The notes under the pieces were generated by a model, which ran no database searches, was not told where the DNA came from, and saw nothing but the letters and a program-made list of their open reading frames with translations. The translations under genes were made by a program, and so were the position numbers. 64,000 nucleotides of DNA from Unio delphinus. Lineage: Eukaryota; Mollusca; Bivalvia; Unionida; Unionidae. This document shows positions 13,925 to 26,520 of the stretch, piece by piece (position 1 is the stretch's first letter; each line of letters opens with the position of its first letter). The stretch lies in assembly GCA_029339505.1 (NCBI GenBank), contig JAQISU010000114.1:2820001-2884000 (forward strand). Direction: 5' to 3'.

Positions 13925-14072
13925 ACGGTCAATACCTACCTCATTCCATACCATCTACCTTTTAATTACCTTACAACCTATTTACCAGGTATCAACACTA
14001 ACATTGTAAGTATCCATGTACAAAGTCCATGTTAATGTTCCTCTCCATTGTGTAAATTTGTCATGAGACTTA

Positions 14073-14494
14073 GTGTCAGGACCAGTGACAGTCGGAACAG
14101 TCTCGGTTTTACCCGTTGAAGGCACTCATTTATTGCTAGGCAAAGACTTAGCTGGAGACAAGGTTGTGGTTAATCCACTTGTAACTGACAAGCCTGATTT
14201 GGATCAGAAAGCTGATGAAATTGAAAAAGAATTTCCTGATATATTTCAAGCTTGTGCAGTTACCAGAGCTATGGAAAAGAAAACTCTTGAGAATGATGTT
14301 GATGAAGACAGTATTCCTTCAGGTGACACGTGTATAGGTCAGGCTTTTTATCAGTTTTCTTTTACTCCTTATTTGGATCAATCAGAAGGTATTGATCATA
14401 GTGTACCTCTTTTAACAACTCATTCTCTTTATTCTAGTCAGGGTAATAAACGACAGTCACTTGTCGTCGAACAGGAAAAAAATCCTTACAATGG
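14073..14494 (+). mobile_element. gypsy-type retrotransposon fragment, copy 3
   Basis: Near-identical to the other copies (one Ala to Thr change in EKKTLEND). It ends at the same caatgg junction (14489-14494). Confidence 0.65.
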
Positions 14495-15173
14495 AAAATG
14501 AAGGGAGGTTATATAATAGGATTTTCATGAATGGGTGATTTCGCCTGCAACCCATCAACGCGGTCCCCGCCTTGTCATGCGCAAAGCCTAAACGCATGGG
14601 ATGAAGAACGGGTTATCGTGCCGTAAAACATGAATACTTGCGCACAAATGGGTCTAATGGACGAAAGAATTTGATATCTAAGTCGGCATATACTCCACCA
14701 TACTCGTAAAGAACTATATAACGCATGGCGTTAGAGCGATGCATATCTGATGGATAATTATCCCAAATTGGCAACATATACGGAAACGTATCATATATAA
14801 ACTTCCTCAGGCTGTCGTCTGTCCAAAATCTGTACACCCAGTGTGGGTGATTCTGTAACAAAGATTTTATATTACTCTCATATTGACGAAGAACGTTGTT
14901 GTCGGTCCATTTCTGATGAAATATTTTTTCAATCTTCAGTGGACCCTCTGCTGGAAACGATTCTGGCTCCGATAGATACACCGGTGTTTTGGTTGGGTTG
15001 AATAGTTCAAACCTTTCTATCAATTTGTCCTCATCAGGTGAAAGAATGTTTATGAATGGGCAACTTACATGTTCTCTTGTCTTACCCGCCAATACAAGCA
15101 GATAAATTACCGTGAGAAAAAGCAGAGAATACACTATCTTCGTCCTTTGAATACATTGTCTAGGCAAATGCAT
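14489..15173 (-). pseudogene. GT32 glycosyltransferase copy 4, truncated plus nonsense codon
   Basis: ATG at 15173. It has the same 3' truncation as copies 2 and 3. In addition a stop codon lies at about 14613, right after SCFTAR, so only 186 residues are open. This is a second, later lesion in one unit of the array. Confidence 0.85.
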
Positions 15174-16109
15174 CTTTCTGACATTAACTATCTGGAAGAG
15201 AGATTGGAAATGGAAATATACATATTAAGCAATCAATGCAAATAGATCGATTTGAAAAAGAAAAAAGAAAAAATTCTGATACTTTACTTTGATTATTAAG
15301 TGAAAAATAAAACCTCATTAGTTGGCACCTTCAACAACCTTACAACCTGACTTGTCAATACTTTAAAAATATTAACCATCTTCTACTCGTACTCTTGCTT
15401 CTATTGCTAATAATGCCACCAACCCATATGCACTGCACATCGAACACTTTAATAATTCAACCGTTATCAACATGGTATAAGAAAGTAAATATAAATGAAA
15501 TTCTTCATTTTAATCTTTATTTATGGAAAAGGAATCTTAATAAAACATTTTGTATTTTAACCACCAACATCGAATAACGTTTTGCAATCTTTGCACAAAT
15601 TGTTAAATTTCATCTGTTTTAAGAATAGTGCTGTTTTAATTTTATGTTACATTTTGCCATTGTATGTTTCCTTGCCGTGGACAGTTAGTTGTGAGGAACG
15701 TAAACGTGTATCAGCGAGTGTATATCCCAGTCTGCACTGACATGTTAAATTTATTTATCGATCTCAATGAGAATGCGATTCCATCAATACAAAAAAAAGT
15801 GCACCTGTGCTAGCTACATACGCAAAACTCGTGTCCTGCGAAGAAATGTTTACATTATTCTCCGCTTTCACGTTATACTATAAACAATATCATTCCCTTT
15901 AACTCCATTATATATGGTTTACAAGGTGCATATCAACAGGAAGTCTATGCTTTTTGCCAGAGGCTTGGAAATGACTTAAATGTATATGCACCCTTTTTAA
16001 GCTACAATACATTATAGTTTGAATAATAATTTAAAATATAAAATCTAATAGCAGCATTTAAAATAGGTGGTTGGGCGTCTGAGACTTTTTCTCTCGTATT
16101 CATTTTAAT

Positions 16110-16836
16110 ACATACATACATACATACATACATACATACATACATACATACATACATACATACATACATACATGCATGCATGCATGCATGCATGCATGCA
16201 TGCATGCATGCATGCATACATACATACATACATGCATATATACACACATTGATAATACACACATTGATACATACATACATACATACATACATACATACAT
16301 ACATACATACATACATACATACATACACATATATACATACACACATACATACATACATACACGCATTGATACATACACACATGCATACACTCACATACAT
16401 ACATACATACATACATACATACATACATACATACATACATACATACATACATACATACATACATACATACATACACATATATACATACACACATACATAC
16501 ATACATACACGCATTGATACATACACACATGCATACACACATACATACATACATACACGCATTGATACATACACACATGCATACACTCACATACATACAT
16601 ACATACATACATACATACATACATACATACATACATACATACATACATACATACATACACATATATACATACACACATACATACATACATACACGCATTG
16701 ATACATACACACATGCATACACACATACATACATACATACATGCATACATACATTCATACATACATACATACATACATACATACATACATACATACATAC
16801 ATACATACATACATACATACATACATACATACATGC
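16110..16836. repeat. CATA microsatellite 4, the longest
   Basis: About 0.73 kb of (CATA)n. A higher-order block with tacacgcattgatacat followed by cacacatgcatac recurs at least four times. This explains the longer period of this unit (2912 bp). Confidence 0.97.
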
Positions 16837-16984
16837 ACGGTCAATACCTACCTCATTCCATACCATCTACCTTTTAATTACCTTACAACCTATTTACCAG
16901 GTATCAACACTAACATTGCAAGTATCCATGTACAAAGTCCATGTTAATGTTCCTCTCCATTGTGTAAATTTGTCATGAGACTTA

Positions 16985-17406
16985 GTGTCAGGACCAGTGA
17001 CAGTCGGAACAGTCTCGGTTTTACCCGTTGAAGGCACTCATTTATTGCTAGGCAACGACTTAGCTGGAGACAAGGTTGTGGTTAATCCACTTGTAACTGA
17101 CAAGCCTGATTTGGATCAGAAAGCTGATGAAATTGAAAAAGAATTTCCTGATATATTTCAAGCTTGTGCAGTTACCAGAGCCATGGAAAAGAAAGCTCTT
17201 GAGAATGATGTTGATGAAGACAGTATTCCTTCAGGTGACACGTGTATAGGTCAGGCTTTTTATCAGTTTTCTTTTACTCCTTGTTTGGATCAATCAGAAG
17301 GTATTGATTATAGTGTACCTCTTTTAACAACTCATTCTCTTTATTCTAGTCAGGGTAATAAACGACAGTCACTTGTCGTCGAACAGGAAAAAAATCCTTA
17401 CAATGG
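16985..17406 (+). mobile_element. gypsy-type retrotransposon fragment, copy 4
   Basis: Near-identical to the other copies (LLLGND for LLLGKD, IDYS for IDHS). It joins GT32 sequence at caatgg (17401-17406). Confidence 0.65.
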
Positions 17407-18085
17407 AAAATGAAGGGAGGTTATATAATAGGATTTTCATGAATGGGTGATTTCGCCTGCAACCCATCAACGCGGTCCCCGCCTTGTCATGCGCAAAGCC
17501 TAAACGCATGGGATGAAGAAAGGGTTCTCGTGCCGTAAAACATGAATACTTGCGCACAAATGGGTCTAATGGACGAAAGAATTTGATATCTAAGTCGGCA
17601 TATACTCCACCATACTCGTAAAGAACTATATAACGCATGGCGTTAGAGCGATGCATATCTGATGGATAATTATCCCAAATTGGCAACATATACGGAAACG
17701 TATCATATATAAACTTCCTCAGGCTGTCGTCTGTCCAAAATCTGTACACCCAGTGTGGGTGATTCTGTAACAAAGATTTTATATTACTCTCAAATTGACG
17801 AAGAACGTTGTTGTCGGTCCATTTCTGATGAAATATTTTTTCAATCTTCAGTGGACCCTCTGCTGGAAACGATTCTGGCTCCGATAGATACACCGGTGTT
17901 TTGGTTGGGTTGAATAGTTCAAACCTTTCTATCAATTTGTCCTCATCAGGTGAAAGAATGTTTATGAATGGGCAACTTACATGTTCTCTTGTCTTACCCG
18001 CCAATACAAACAGATAAATTACCGTGAGAAAAAGCAGTGAATACACAATCTTCGTCCTTTGAATACATTGTCTAGGCAAATGCAT
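17401..18085 (-). pseudogene. GT32 glycosyltransferase copy 5, 3'-truncated
   Basis: ATG at 18085. It has the same truncation and gypsy junction as copies 2-4. Its 5' flank (18086-19025) is more diverged than those of copies 1-4, which are almost identical to each other. It is therefore probably the founding or edge unit of the array. Confidence 0.85.
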
Positions 18086-19023
18086 CTTTCTGACATTAAC
18101 TATCTGGAAGAGAGATTGGAAATGGACATATACATATTAAGCAATCAATGCAAATAGATCGATTTGAAAAAGAAAAGAAAAAACAATTCTGATACTTTAC
18201 TTTGATTATTAAGTGAAAAATAAAACCTCATTAGTTGGCACCTTCAACAGCCTTACAACCTGACTTGTCAACACTTTAACAATATTAACCATCTTCTGCT
18301 CGTACTCTTGCTTCTATTGCTAATAATGCCACCAACCCATATGCACTGCACATCGAACACTTTAATAATTCAACCGTTATCAACACGAGATAAGAAAGTA
18401 AATGTAAATGAAATTCTTCATTTTAATCTTTATTTATGGAATAAGAATCTCAATAAAACATTTTGTATTTTTACCACCTATAACGAATAACGTTTTTGCA
18501 ATCATTGCACTACTTGTAATATTTCATATGTTTAGAGACATATGCTGTTTTAATTTTCTGTTACATTTTCCTTTGTATGTTCCCTTGCCGTGGACAGTTA
18601 TGAGTAACGTACACGCGTATTAGCTATAGTATATCCCAGTCTGCACGGAAATGTTAAAGTTATTTATCGATCTCAATGAGAATGCGATTCAGTCCATACA
18701 AAGAAAGTGATCCTCTCATAGCTTTAATACATACGCAAAACTCGTGTCCTGCGAAGAAGTGTTCAAGTTTTCCTCCGCTTTCACGTCATATTATGCACAA
18801 TATCATTCCCTTCAAGTCCATTATATATAGTTTACAAGGTGCATGTCAACAGGAAGTCAATGCTTTTTGCCAGAGGGTTGGAAATGTCTTAAATGCATAT
18901 GCATCCTATTTAAGCCACAATATATTTTAGTTTGAATAATAATTTAAAATATTAAATCTAATAGCAACATTTAAAATAGGTGGTTGGTCCTCTGAGTGTT
19001 TTCTCCCGTATTCATTTGAAAAC

Positions 19024-19025
<2 letters not shown>

Positions 19026-19054
<29 letters not shown>

Positions 19055-19091
19055 CATACATACATACATACATACATACATACATACATAC
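19026..19091. repeat. short CATA repeat at the left edge of element III
   Basis: About 16 repeats. The expected sequence after the repeat (gcacggtcaa in other copies) is absent; element III sequence begins at once. The left end of element III was therefore lost at this microsatellite. Confidence 0.9.
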
Positions 19092-19279
19092 GATACAACA
19101 AACCGGTCCAGGAGATCTTCTATTGACATGTTGTACATGTGGTGCGCAATATTTTCCTAAACATGAGTGTGAACACGTATTTTGTCGATCCCAGTATATT
19201 CCACATACATATTTGCTTTATGATATATAATATATTTGAAATAGTTTAATAAAGCATAAATTTGTTTATATATTATAGA

Positions 19280-22200
19280 ACGATTTTCCAAGATTACCGA
19301 TAAAAGAAAACCAGGAACACGGAAATATTGTGATCTCGATGTGAAATCCAATCGAAAATTAAAGTCGAAAGTAATTAAATGAATAAGACGAGCAAAATTT
19401 GAGTTCGACCGAGATGTAGCTGCATTTGTAACATCGACGTGGAAAACATCTCACGATGATGCAACGATGAATGCTAAACGTGCAGTGGAGATTCTCGCCA
19501 AGATGGATTTTTCTGCTGGAAAATCATATTTTATTCCAAAACAAATTGTCAAATTTGCACAACGATGACACGTCCACAATAATCGTGATCGTGTAATGTT
19601 GAAAAATAAATATGTAATTATTAACGCGAAAACGAAACTTGGATTATTGATAGGAATTTATAAAATATATTACGAACGAGCATATGCGTTAAATGTTGTT
19701 ATTTATAGATTTTATTTGACAGAAAAACCTCACCTTTTAAAAATTACCTCGAATAAAAATTTCGTTGTAAATTGTGTAGCTGAACGAATATCTGAACATT
19801 TAAAAAAATCATCAACGTGGAAATGGTTTAACAGATCAACGGCGCACAAAAATCGACACATGGGTAAGTTAACTTACTGATGGCGCGTCGATTCACAATG
19901 TTGCTGTGTTATCGAGTCAATTAAAATTTCCAATAATCGTAAAAACAATATCCGGAGATGTTTTGTTTGATTCGAAGAAATAAAAAATTGGAGCTCAAAT
20001 TATAATCATTATTCATAATTAACATGCATCGACAGATAAAATTTTGACATTTGCGTGTCAACGTTGTGTAAAGTTTAATGCAACGAACATATACGACAAG
20101 ATTTTTCAAATAAGTAAATCCGATCCTGTATCGGTATGGTTGTTTAAAAGTTTCTTCGAAGGTAGATATGATTTATTTGTTCGACCTAATGGTGAATTAT
20201 ACCAGACAGAATCTCTTCATGGTGCGATGATAAACTTATTGTCAAATATTGAACAAATAATTACGAATTAGTCGCGAATTTTTATACTATTCCGAGTGTT
20301 GCAAGTCCTTTTGCACAAGAGAAAAACTCATGGAAACCAACACGCAGACGTGTTCTTAAAGATGTCCAGCATAACTGCGTCACATATGGACATGGAGGTC
20401 TCTGGAATACTAAATATGACTTTAAAAATCTTATTTCCGTTGATATGGTTGCTTGTTATTCTAGAAGTTTTCTTGGGATGGGCGAATGTGCGGAATATTG
20501 TACGCGATTTTGATATCCAACTCAAGAAATGACGCGAGTATCGATTAATGGACCATTACCGAATTCTGATTTAGCAGGACTTGCTAAGGTCATTTCCTTT
20601 GAGTTTAGTAAACATCTACATAAGTGTTGTTATGTTTGGTTTGCGAAACATTTACATGAAAAGGCGTGGACACCAATAGTATTATTACGATATATGCTTG
20701 ATACGAAGAAATTAACATCGTTGACGGTCAGCGAGACGATTATATTGTATACAAAACAAACCGATGATTTGTTACCAACGCCGGATTTAAGTTCTGAAAC
20801 GAACCTTGAAGCGTAGGTGAACACTTTTAATGAAACCGTAACAACAAAAAACATCTGTAGAAGAATAATCAGAAAATTTACTCAGGGAGGATCATATGAT
20901 CATCGAGGACACCACACACAATAAATTCTCGATGACGCCGAAAGAGATTTTATAATCGCTGATACAATAGCGAAATAAACATTTGTATGCCGTGACGATG
21001 TTTATTTATCTAACGGAACAAAACTAGGAACCGCGGTTAATTATATAGAAGGAAAATCGCCTCAATATAACCATTTAAGATCGACGATGTTTGCATATCT
21101 CAGTATAAATTTATTATCAATGATAGACATTGTAAGATAGATGCAGTAAGAATAGCAACAGTATCGTTTTAAAACAGTAACAAATACACAAAATTAGTCT
21201 CTATTTATTGTGGTGATAATTAATGGGGAACATGGAGAATAAAAGAAGAATTATTACATAAATATTGTGAATCAGCGGACCTTGAAATAAAACATGAATA
21301 TTATCAGAATAAGATATCAGAAACATCATCTGCGCTATTGTATTACAATCCTGTATCTAGACAACAAACCGTTCATTTATCCGGACCACGAGGTTGTGGT
21401 AAAATAACACGCGTCTGCGAATTATTCGGAAGCGACTCTGACACGATCGTTTTAACACCGACACATAAATTAGCACGAGAAAAAAACAACCGAGGAATTA
21501 ATTCATGTACGTATCAGTTTTTTTCGTTGGAACGGCGATTCGTTGACATCTGCTAGAATGGGAGAAAACCATTCCTGCAATAATTATTTGGGATGGAATT
21601 TTTTATAGTATCATTAAAACCCCTAATGACGTGTTTTGATTTGTTATTAACCAAAAACACCGCTGTGATAATGTGCGGAGATCATGGTCAGCCGCCACCA
21701 TTTGCCGGATTGTCTCCGCATGAATTGTTAAAACGATTCGTCGATTTTACGAAGAATCCTATGACGAGCATAGAGCGCTCGACGAGATGTTAAAATCATA
21801 TTTTTTAAAAATCAATAAGATTACAATCAGATAGAATACAATGCGTTCGAGCTCGTGGAGTAATTTTTGGAGTGTCCATAGATGAATTTTTATGTTTATG
21901 AAAACCGTCTGATTTAATAATATTAAGTAAAAAAAATAACCAGAGATATAATTCAAATCAAATTGTTTAATCTACATGGAGACAAATATCCACAGGAAAA
22001 TTTACCATTGTGTTACTGACCAACTGATACACTACGACAAAACATCGATGCTGATATTCCAAAAGAATCTACGAAAATGAATTATTACATAAATATTGTG
22101 AATCAGCTGACCTTGAAATAAAACATGAATATTATCAGAATAAGATATCAGAAACATCATCTGCGCTATTGTATTACAATCCTGTATCTAGACAACAAAC

Positions 22201-23443
22201 CGTTCATTTATCCGGACCAGGAGGTTGTGGTAAAATAACACGCGTCTGCGAATTATTCGGAAGCGAATCTGACACGATCGTTTTAACACCGACACATAAA
22301 TTAGCACGAGCAAACAACAACCGAGGAATTAATTCATGTACGTATCAGTTTTTTTCCGTTGGAACGGCGATTCGTTGACATCTGCTAGAATGGGAGAAAA
22401 AACATTCCTGCAATAATTATTTGGGATGGAATTTTTTACAGTATCATTGAAACCCCTAATGACGTGTTTTGATTTGTTATTAACCAAAAACACCGCTGTG
22501 ATAATGTGCGGAGGTCAGCCGCCACCATTTGCCGGATTGTCTCCGCATGAATTGTTAAAACGATTCGTCGATTTTACGAAGATTCGTATGACGAGCATAG
22601 AGCGCTCGACGAGATGTTAAAATCATTTTTTTTAAAAAATCAATAAGATTACAATCAGATAGAATACAATGCGTTCGAGCTCGTGGAGTAATTTTTGGAG
22701 TGTCCATGGATGAATTTCTATGTTTATGGAAACCGTCTGATTTAATAATATTAAGAAAAAAAAATAACCAGAGATATAATTCAAATCAAATTGTTTAATC
22801 TACATGGAGACAAATATCCACAGGAAAATTTACCATTGTGTTACTGACCAACTGATACACTACGACAAAACATCGATGCTGATATTCCAAAAGAATCTAC
22901 GAAAATGAATTTAGCATTAAATGACGTTGTCAATGTTGATGGCGATCGTGTCAAAGATGCATTAAATGCTGAAAAATCTCCCTGGAAATTAGGATATGCT
23001 GCAACGATTCATTCATCTCAAGGATTAACAATTTTTGATACGCGCGTCTGAATCATCGATGACAACATCGATTTGTCAAATTTAGTTTATCTAGCGGTGT
23101 CACGAGTAAGAAGAATTTTTCAACTTGGTCGTGTGACCATAGAAGGCAAATATACGTTCAACGATATGATAAGCGAGGCAATGATAAAGAAGAAAACTCG
23201 ATAGTTACCAACGACGTGACCAAAAATTAATAATAACAAGTTTGACATAGATATTGATATTGTAACGATGCTACGGATGCAACAAGAGAATTTTCGAATT
23301 GTAATTGTATAATGTTATGGATATATTAAGAAAATAATCCCAGACAATTTACCGTAGACAGGACAGATAGTAATTACGGTCATACACGAACAAACACTAC
23401 ATTACTGTGTCACGAGTGCAATCGACGTAAAGGCGCTAATTAA
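19280..23443 (+). pseudogene. element III polymerase-helicase-HNH gene, decayed
   Basis: Fragments follow the order of the element I protein. The N-terminal part has FDRDVAA and DATMN near 19400. Then come DPVSVWLFKS and FVRPNGELYQTE, the polymerase A region and the B region (RRIIRKFTQGG, about 20860-20890). The helicase P-loop reads GGCGK-like, and SF1 motifs include HSSQGLT and LVYLAVSRVRR near 23030-23110. The HNH-like tail (PRQFTVDR, CHECNRRKG) ends at 23443. Many stops and frameshifts are present, and an 831-bp internal tandem duplication covers the helicase P-loop region. No long product is possible. Confidence 0.85.
21248..22911. repeat. 831-bp direct tandem duplication inside the element III polymerase
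   Basis: The sequence starting gaattattacataaatattg at 21248 starts again at 22079, and the two copies match almost base for base across the helicase P-loop and GDHGQPPP region. The second copy has small deletions. Both copies carry the same lesions, so the duplication came after the gene had decayed. Confidence 0.9.
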
Positions 23444-24427
23444 TCCGTGGTGATAATTGTGCGTCTGAAATTACTTGTAATCGTTCAAGGGTAAATCCCC
23501 GTTTAGGAGCGGTTGAATATAATCTGTAGATTGCCGGTCTATCTGTAGATGTAACTACGGATGAAATTGTACGTGTAGTAATACTCCTAATAGGATCGGT
23601 GGCTCTTTTTCTTACCACCTTCTTTTACCACCGTCAAGGTCACATGGTTTATATAAATATCTTAGTGTAATGTTACCAAGTACTTGCTGTTTATAAAAGT
23701 CACCTCGTCGTTGCAAAATGGGTATATATTTTTTGTGATCGCGATAATGGGTATCATATTGATTGTTTGAGTTATTTCATTATTTAATGTGGATATTACA
23801 CTTGGTAATCTTGTAACATATTCACGAGATCTAGTACCGTAAATAAATTCCTTCGCGTATTGATATCCAAACAACCTCTCAGCAAGTGTTCGATTAAATC
23901 GTTCAACAATTGCTTGATCACGATGAATCCCTATATGTCCTCGTCAAATTTTTACATTATGATGTTTCATAAATGATGATACTTCACCAAACACTCACCA
24001 GGATCAACCTGTAATAGATCTGGCCATCGCAGACCACCCTGTGGTCCAAATCCGCGTTGATAAATTCGTTCAAATGCAGAAGCTACTTCAGTTGATGTTT
24101 TATTTGATAATGGTTCTGCTTCTTTGTATCTACGTGCAACATCAAGGAGGTTTAGCGCGTATTTATATTTTATTTGACGTCGGCCAACATTAACAAAATC
24201 ATGAGGTAAAAAAAAAATATCAGCGCGATGGACTTCGTTTGGAATATTAACATCAAAAAATGTGCGTATATACTCTTTTTATGCGGACGTAGATAAACCT
24301 GCCATATTGCTTGTTCTGATAACCACAATGCTGCAGTAGAACGTGCAACATTTTCAGCTTCGGTGAGTTTATTAATAGCTGATTAACTTTTCCTGAATCC
24401 CTTTGGAGAATAATAAATAGATTTCAT
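23436..24427 (-). pseudogene. element III integrase, decayed
   Basis: Similar to the element I integrase along its length, with an ATG at 24427 and SIYYSPK-like start. It keeps the C-terminal pattern (RATDPI, RPAIYRL, RGFTLERLQVI) up to the stop at 23436-23438. The middle is broken by frameshifts and an altered second Asp region. Its stop overlaps the HNH tail of the polymerase gene tail-to-tail, as in elements I and II. Confidence 0.8.
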
Positions 24428-24446
24428 AATAATAGTAATCAGTTGA

Positions 24447-24960
24447 TTAATTACCGGCACCTAGCATTAGTTTACTTTTCATTGTGGTTTATATTAATCA
24501 ACTTGCTAATTTTTCTTTGAAAGATTTATCAGTGATAGAATCTAACGCGTAAATTAACCTTATATCTGCGAGATGTCTGTGCTCAAGATCATTACTTTTA
24601 TCTGCAACATCACGAGTTTGACAAGCTCGATCAATAGCGTTTATTGGATTCTCGCCAGATTTTAGTTGATCTTGATTATCAAGTCTGATGTCAAGTCTAG
24701 TTCCGGGACCGCAGTAATAATATCCTGGAATGTTTTTCTCCTGGATATTTAACCCATGAAGCACCTAAGTTTTGCCAATTTTGTTGCAACATCACCTCCG
24801 TGATTTTTTAAAAATTCGTTATCGTAGATTCAAATCTAAATTTCTTTGTATCACACACTGCACATTTGCCTGATAAAGCGGGTCTGTTATTGGACGTTGT
24901 TATTGATGTTAGACCATCTTTATATGTACGCGATTTGCATTTCACACAATATAGATCCAT
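24447..24960 (-). pseudogene. element III zinc ribbon / phospholipase A2, decayed
   Basis: The ATG at 24960 begins the zinc ribbon (MDLYCVKCK, then GKCAVCDTKKFRF), which ends in a stop near 24808. The phospholipase part follows in another frame (YYCGPGTRLDIRLD). The catalytic His-Asp of CHAHD in element II reads CQTRD here, so the catalytic His is lost. The slippery A-run of elements I and II is degraded. Confidence 0.8.
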
Positions 24961-24975
24961 AATAACATATAGTTC

Positions 24976-25641
24976 ATGGATGTAATTGATTTTTCGGCGA
25001 CACGCATGAAGAAAAAAATAAATCATCCGGCGCTACCACATTCTATTCGTATAATAAAAATAAGACCATCTGGGTCTGGAAAAAAAAAGTGTTATTTAAT
25101 TTAATAATGAGATGGATGAAATGGGATAAATTATATTTAGTTGCATGATCCGTTGATGATCAGCGGTGTTAATGAAGTACTTAAGGATTTTAACGATAAT
25201 GCAGCAATGATAAGCGACGATAACGTTGTTGAATTTATAACAGATATCAATGAAGCACCATCTATCGAGGATCTTGACGGAGGTATTAATAATTTAGTTA
25301 TTTATGATGACGCAATGCTACATAAACAGACAAATCTTGCAAGAATATTTTCTCGAGGACGGCATACAAATACAGATGTTATTTATGTTACTCAACGGTA
25401 TACGCAAAATCCAACGGTAATCAGGGACAATTGTAACATTCTCGCGGTGTTCAACGGCGTTGATACACACACGTTAAGAAATATTCATCTAACTTGGTGT
25501 TCTGGAGACATGGATATAAATAAATTTAGAAATATGTTTGGAAAAACTCAGCAGACTCCACACGGATTTATTCTAATACATTTACATGATCCTAGATCGC
25601 GATATCGTATCGAAATGACAAACTTTCTTAAGCTATTCTAA
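24976..25641 (+). pseudogene. element III packaging ATPase, decayed
   Basis: Starts at the ATG at 24976 (FSATR motif), with a P-loop that reads PSGSGKK where the others have PSGSGKT. A frameshift follows the P-loop and a nonsense codon follows LYLVA. From 25150 the frame is open to 25641, with VIYDDAML (Walker B), FSRGRHTNTDVIYVTQRY and the end RSRYRIEM. It is divergently placed, 15 bp from the zinc ribbon ATG. Confidence 0.85.
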
Positions 25642-25816
25642 CCGCGTTCGTGCTAATCTCGTAGTTCATGATTCTCCTACAATAATGATAGATGATACGA
25701 TTTAATTTGTAACATTAATAAAATATTATAGCAGGAGAGCAGACCGATTAACACATAGAAGGGTACGCGTTAAAAAATGGGCTATTTTGTGTCAAGAAAA
25801 AACAATAAAAAAACAT

Positions 25817-25975
25817 AGCAGCAAATAAATTGACCTTCGTTGAGAGGGATCTCAACACGTAGAAATTAAGTTTGACGGTTCTATCGTTTTTTTTTTTTGT
25901 TCTTCAGTTTCGTAAGAGACCTTATTTAACAAATGAGACCTTCTAAAAAGTGGAAGGCTCGGCCTCTCTGCTGCT
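25817..25975. repeat. terminal unit of element III
   Basis: Bounded by agcagc (25817) and ctctctgctgct (ending 25975). It is analogous to the terminal units of elements I and II, which are bounded by the same inverted words, but the interior is unrelated to either. Confidence 0.5.
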
Positions 25976-26520
25976 AAACGTAAGGTCCTTCAGTCAAAAT
26001 CAAAGCAAAAAAAAGAGAAAAGAATTTCTTAAACACTCTTTGCATAATGTTTGTTTCAACATAGCTAGGTTTATTGTATAACTATGGCACGTTAATCGGA
26101 ATCCTTTGTGTTAAATATACTCGTCCAATGTAGGGGTAGAAAAAATAGTAAAAGCTATATATTGAGAATGAATATAACCAAGGTCGATCGAAAAAATAAC
26201 AATTCAGCTTTTAATGTCACCAAACAACTGCTAAATGCACAACCATAGACAAATGTAACAAATTTAATACAACTGTTATAGTTACCAATGCAAATCCACA
26301 TGAAAACAAAACATGACTTGGATAAAAAAAAAACGCGAGGCTGACTTAAAACGGAATCGAATTCATTTGGATGTTAAAACAAGTCACCGAGACAAATGTT
26401 TGGTGGAAGGTTGTTTAATGAAGACAAGACTGTATTTTAAGACCTTAACATTTCATTACAGTATCCATGTATTGAAAACGACTATACAGGAATAACAATT
26501 TCAACAAGATTTAATTGCAT
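25976..26520. other. 3' flank of the intact GT32 gene
   Basis: Host sequence homologous to 5453-5994. I see no coding region. It resumes right after the element III end, which is therefore the boundary between element and host. Confidence 0.6.

Larger units (their letters stand above)
7023..19025. repeat. tandem array: GT32 5' part, flank, CATA repeat, gypsy fragment
   Basis: Units of nearly identical sequence repeat head to tail. Gypsy-fragment starts at 8649, 11371, 14073 and 16985 give periods of 2722, 2702 and 2912 bp; the differences come mostly from microsatellite length. Each unit holds, in plus direction, the gypsy fragment, a 3'-truncated minus-strand GT32 copy, about 0.9 kb of GT32 5' flank and a CATA microsatellite. 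The flank of the last unit (18086-19025) is the most diverged and marks the right edge. The flank also occurs once beside the intact gene (27586-28491). Confidence 0.85.
19092..25975. mobile_element. element III: decayed, left-truncated Polinton-like element
   Basis: Gene order is polymerase (+), integrase (-), zinc ribbon/phospholipase (-), ATPase (+), then a terminal stretch ending in cctctctgctgct at 25975. This is the order of the right half of element I. The structural half is missing. Every gene has stops or frameshifts. Protein identity to elements I and II is clearly lower than between I and II, so it belongs to an older related lineage. The terminus shares CTCTCTGCTGCT with the ends of I and II. 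No left terminus is found. Confidence 0.8.
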
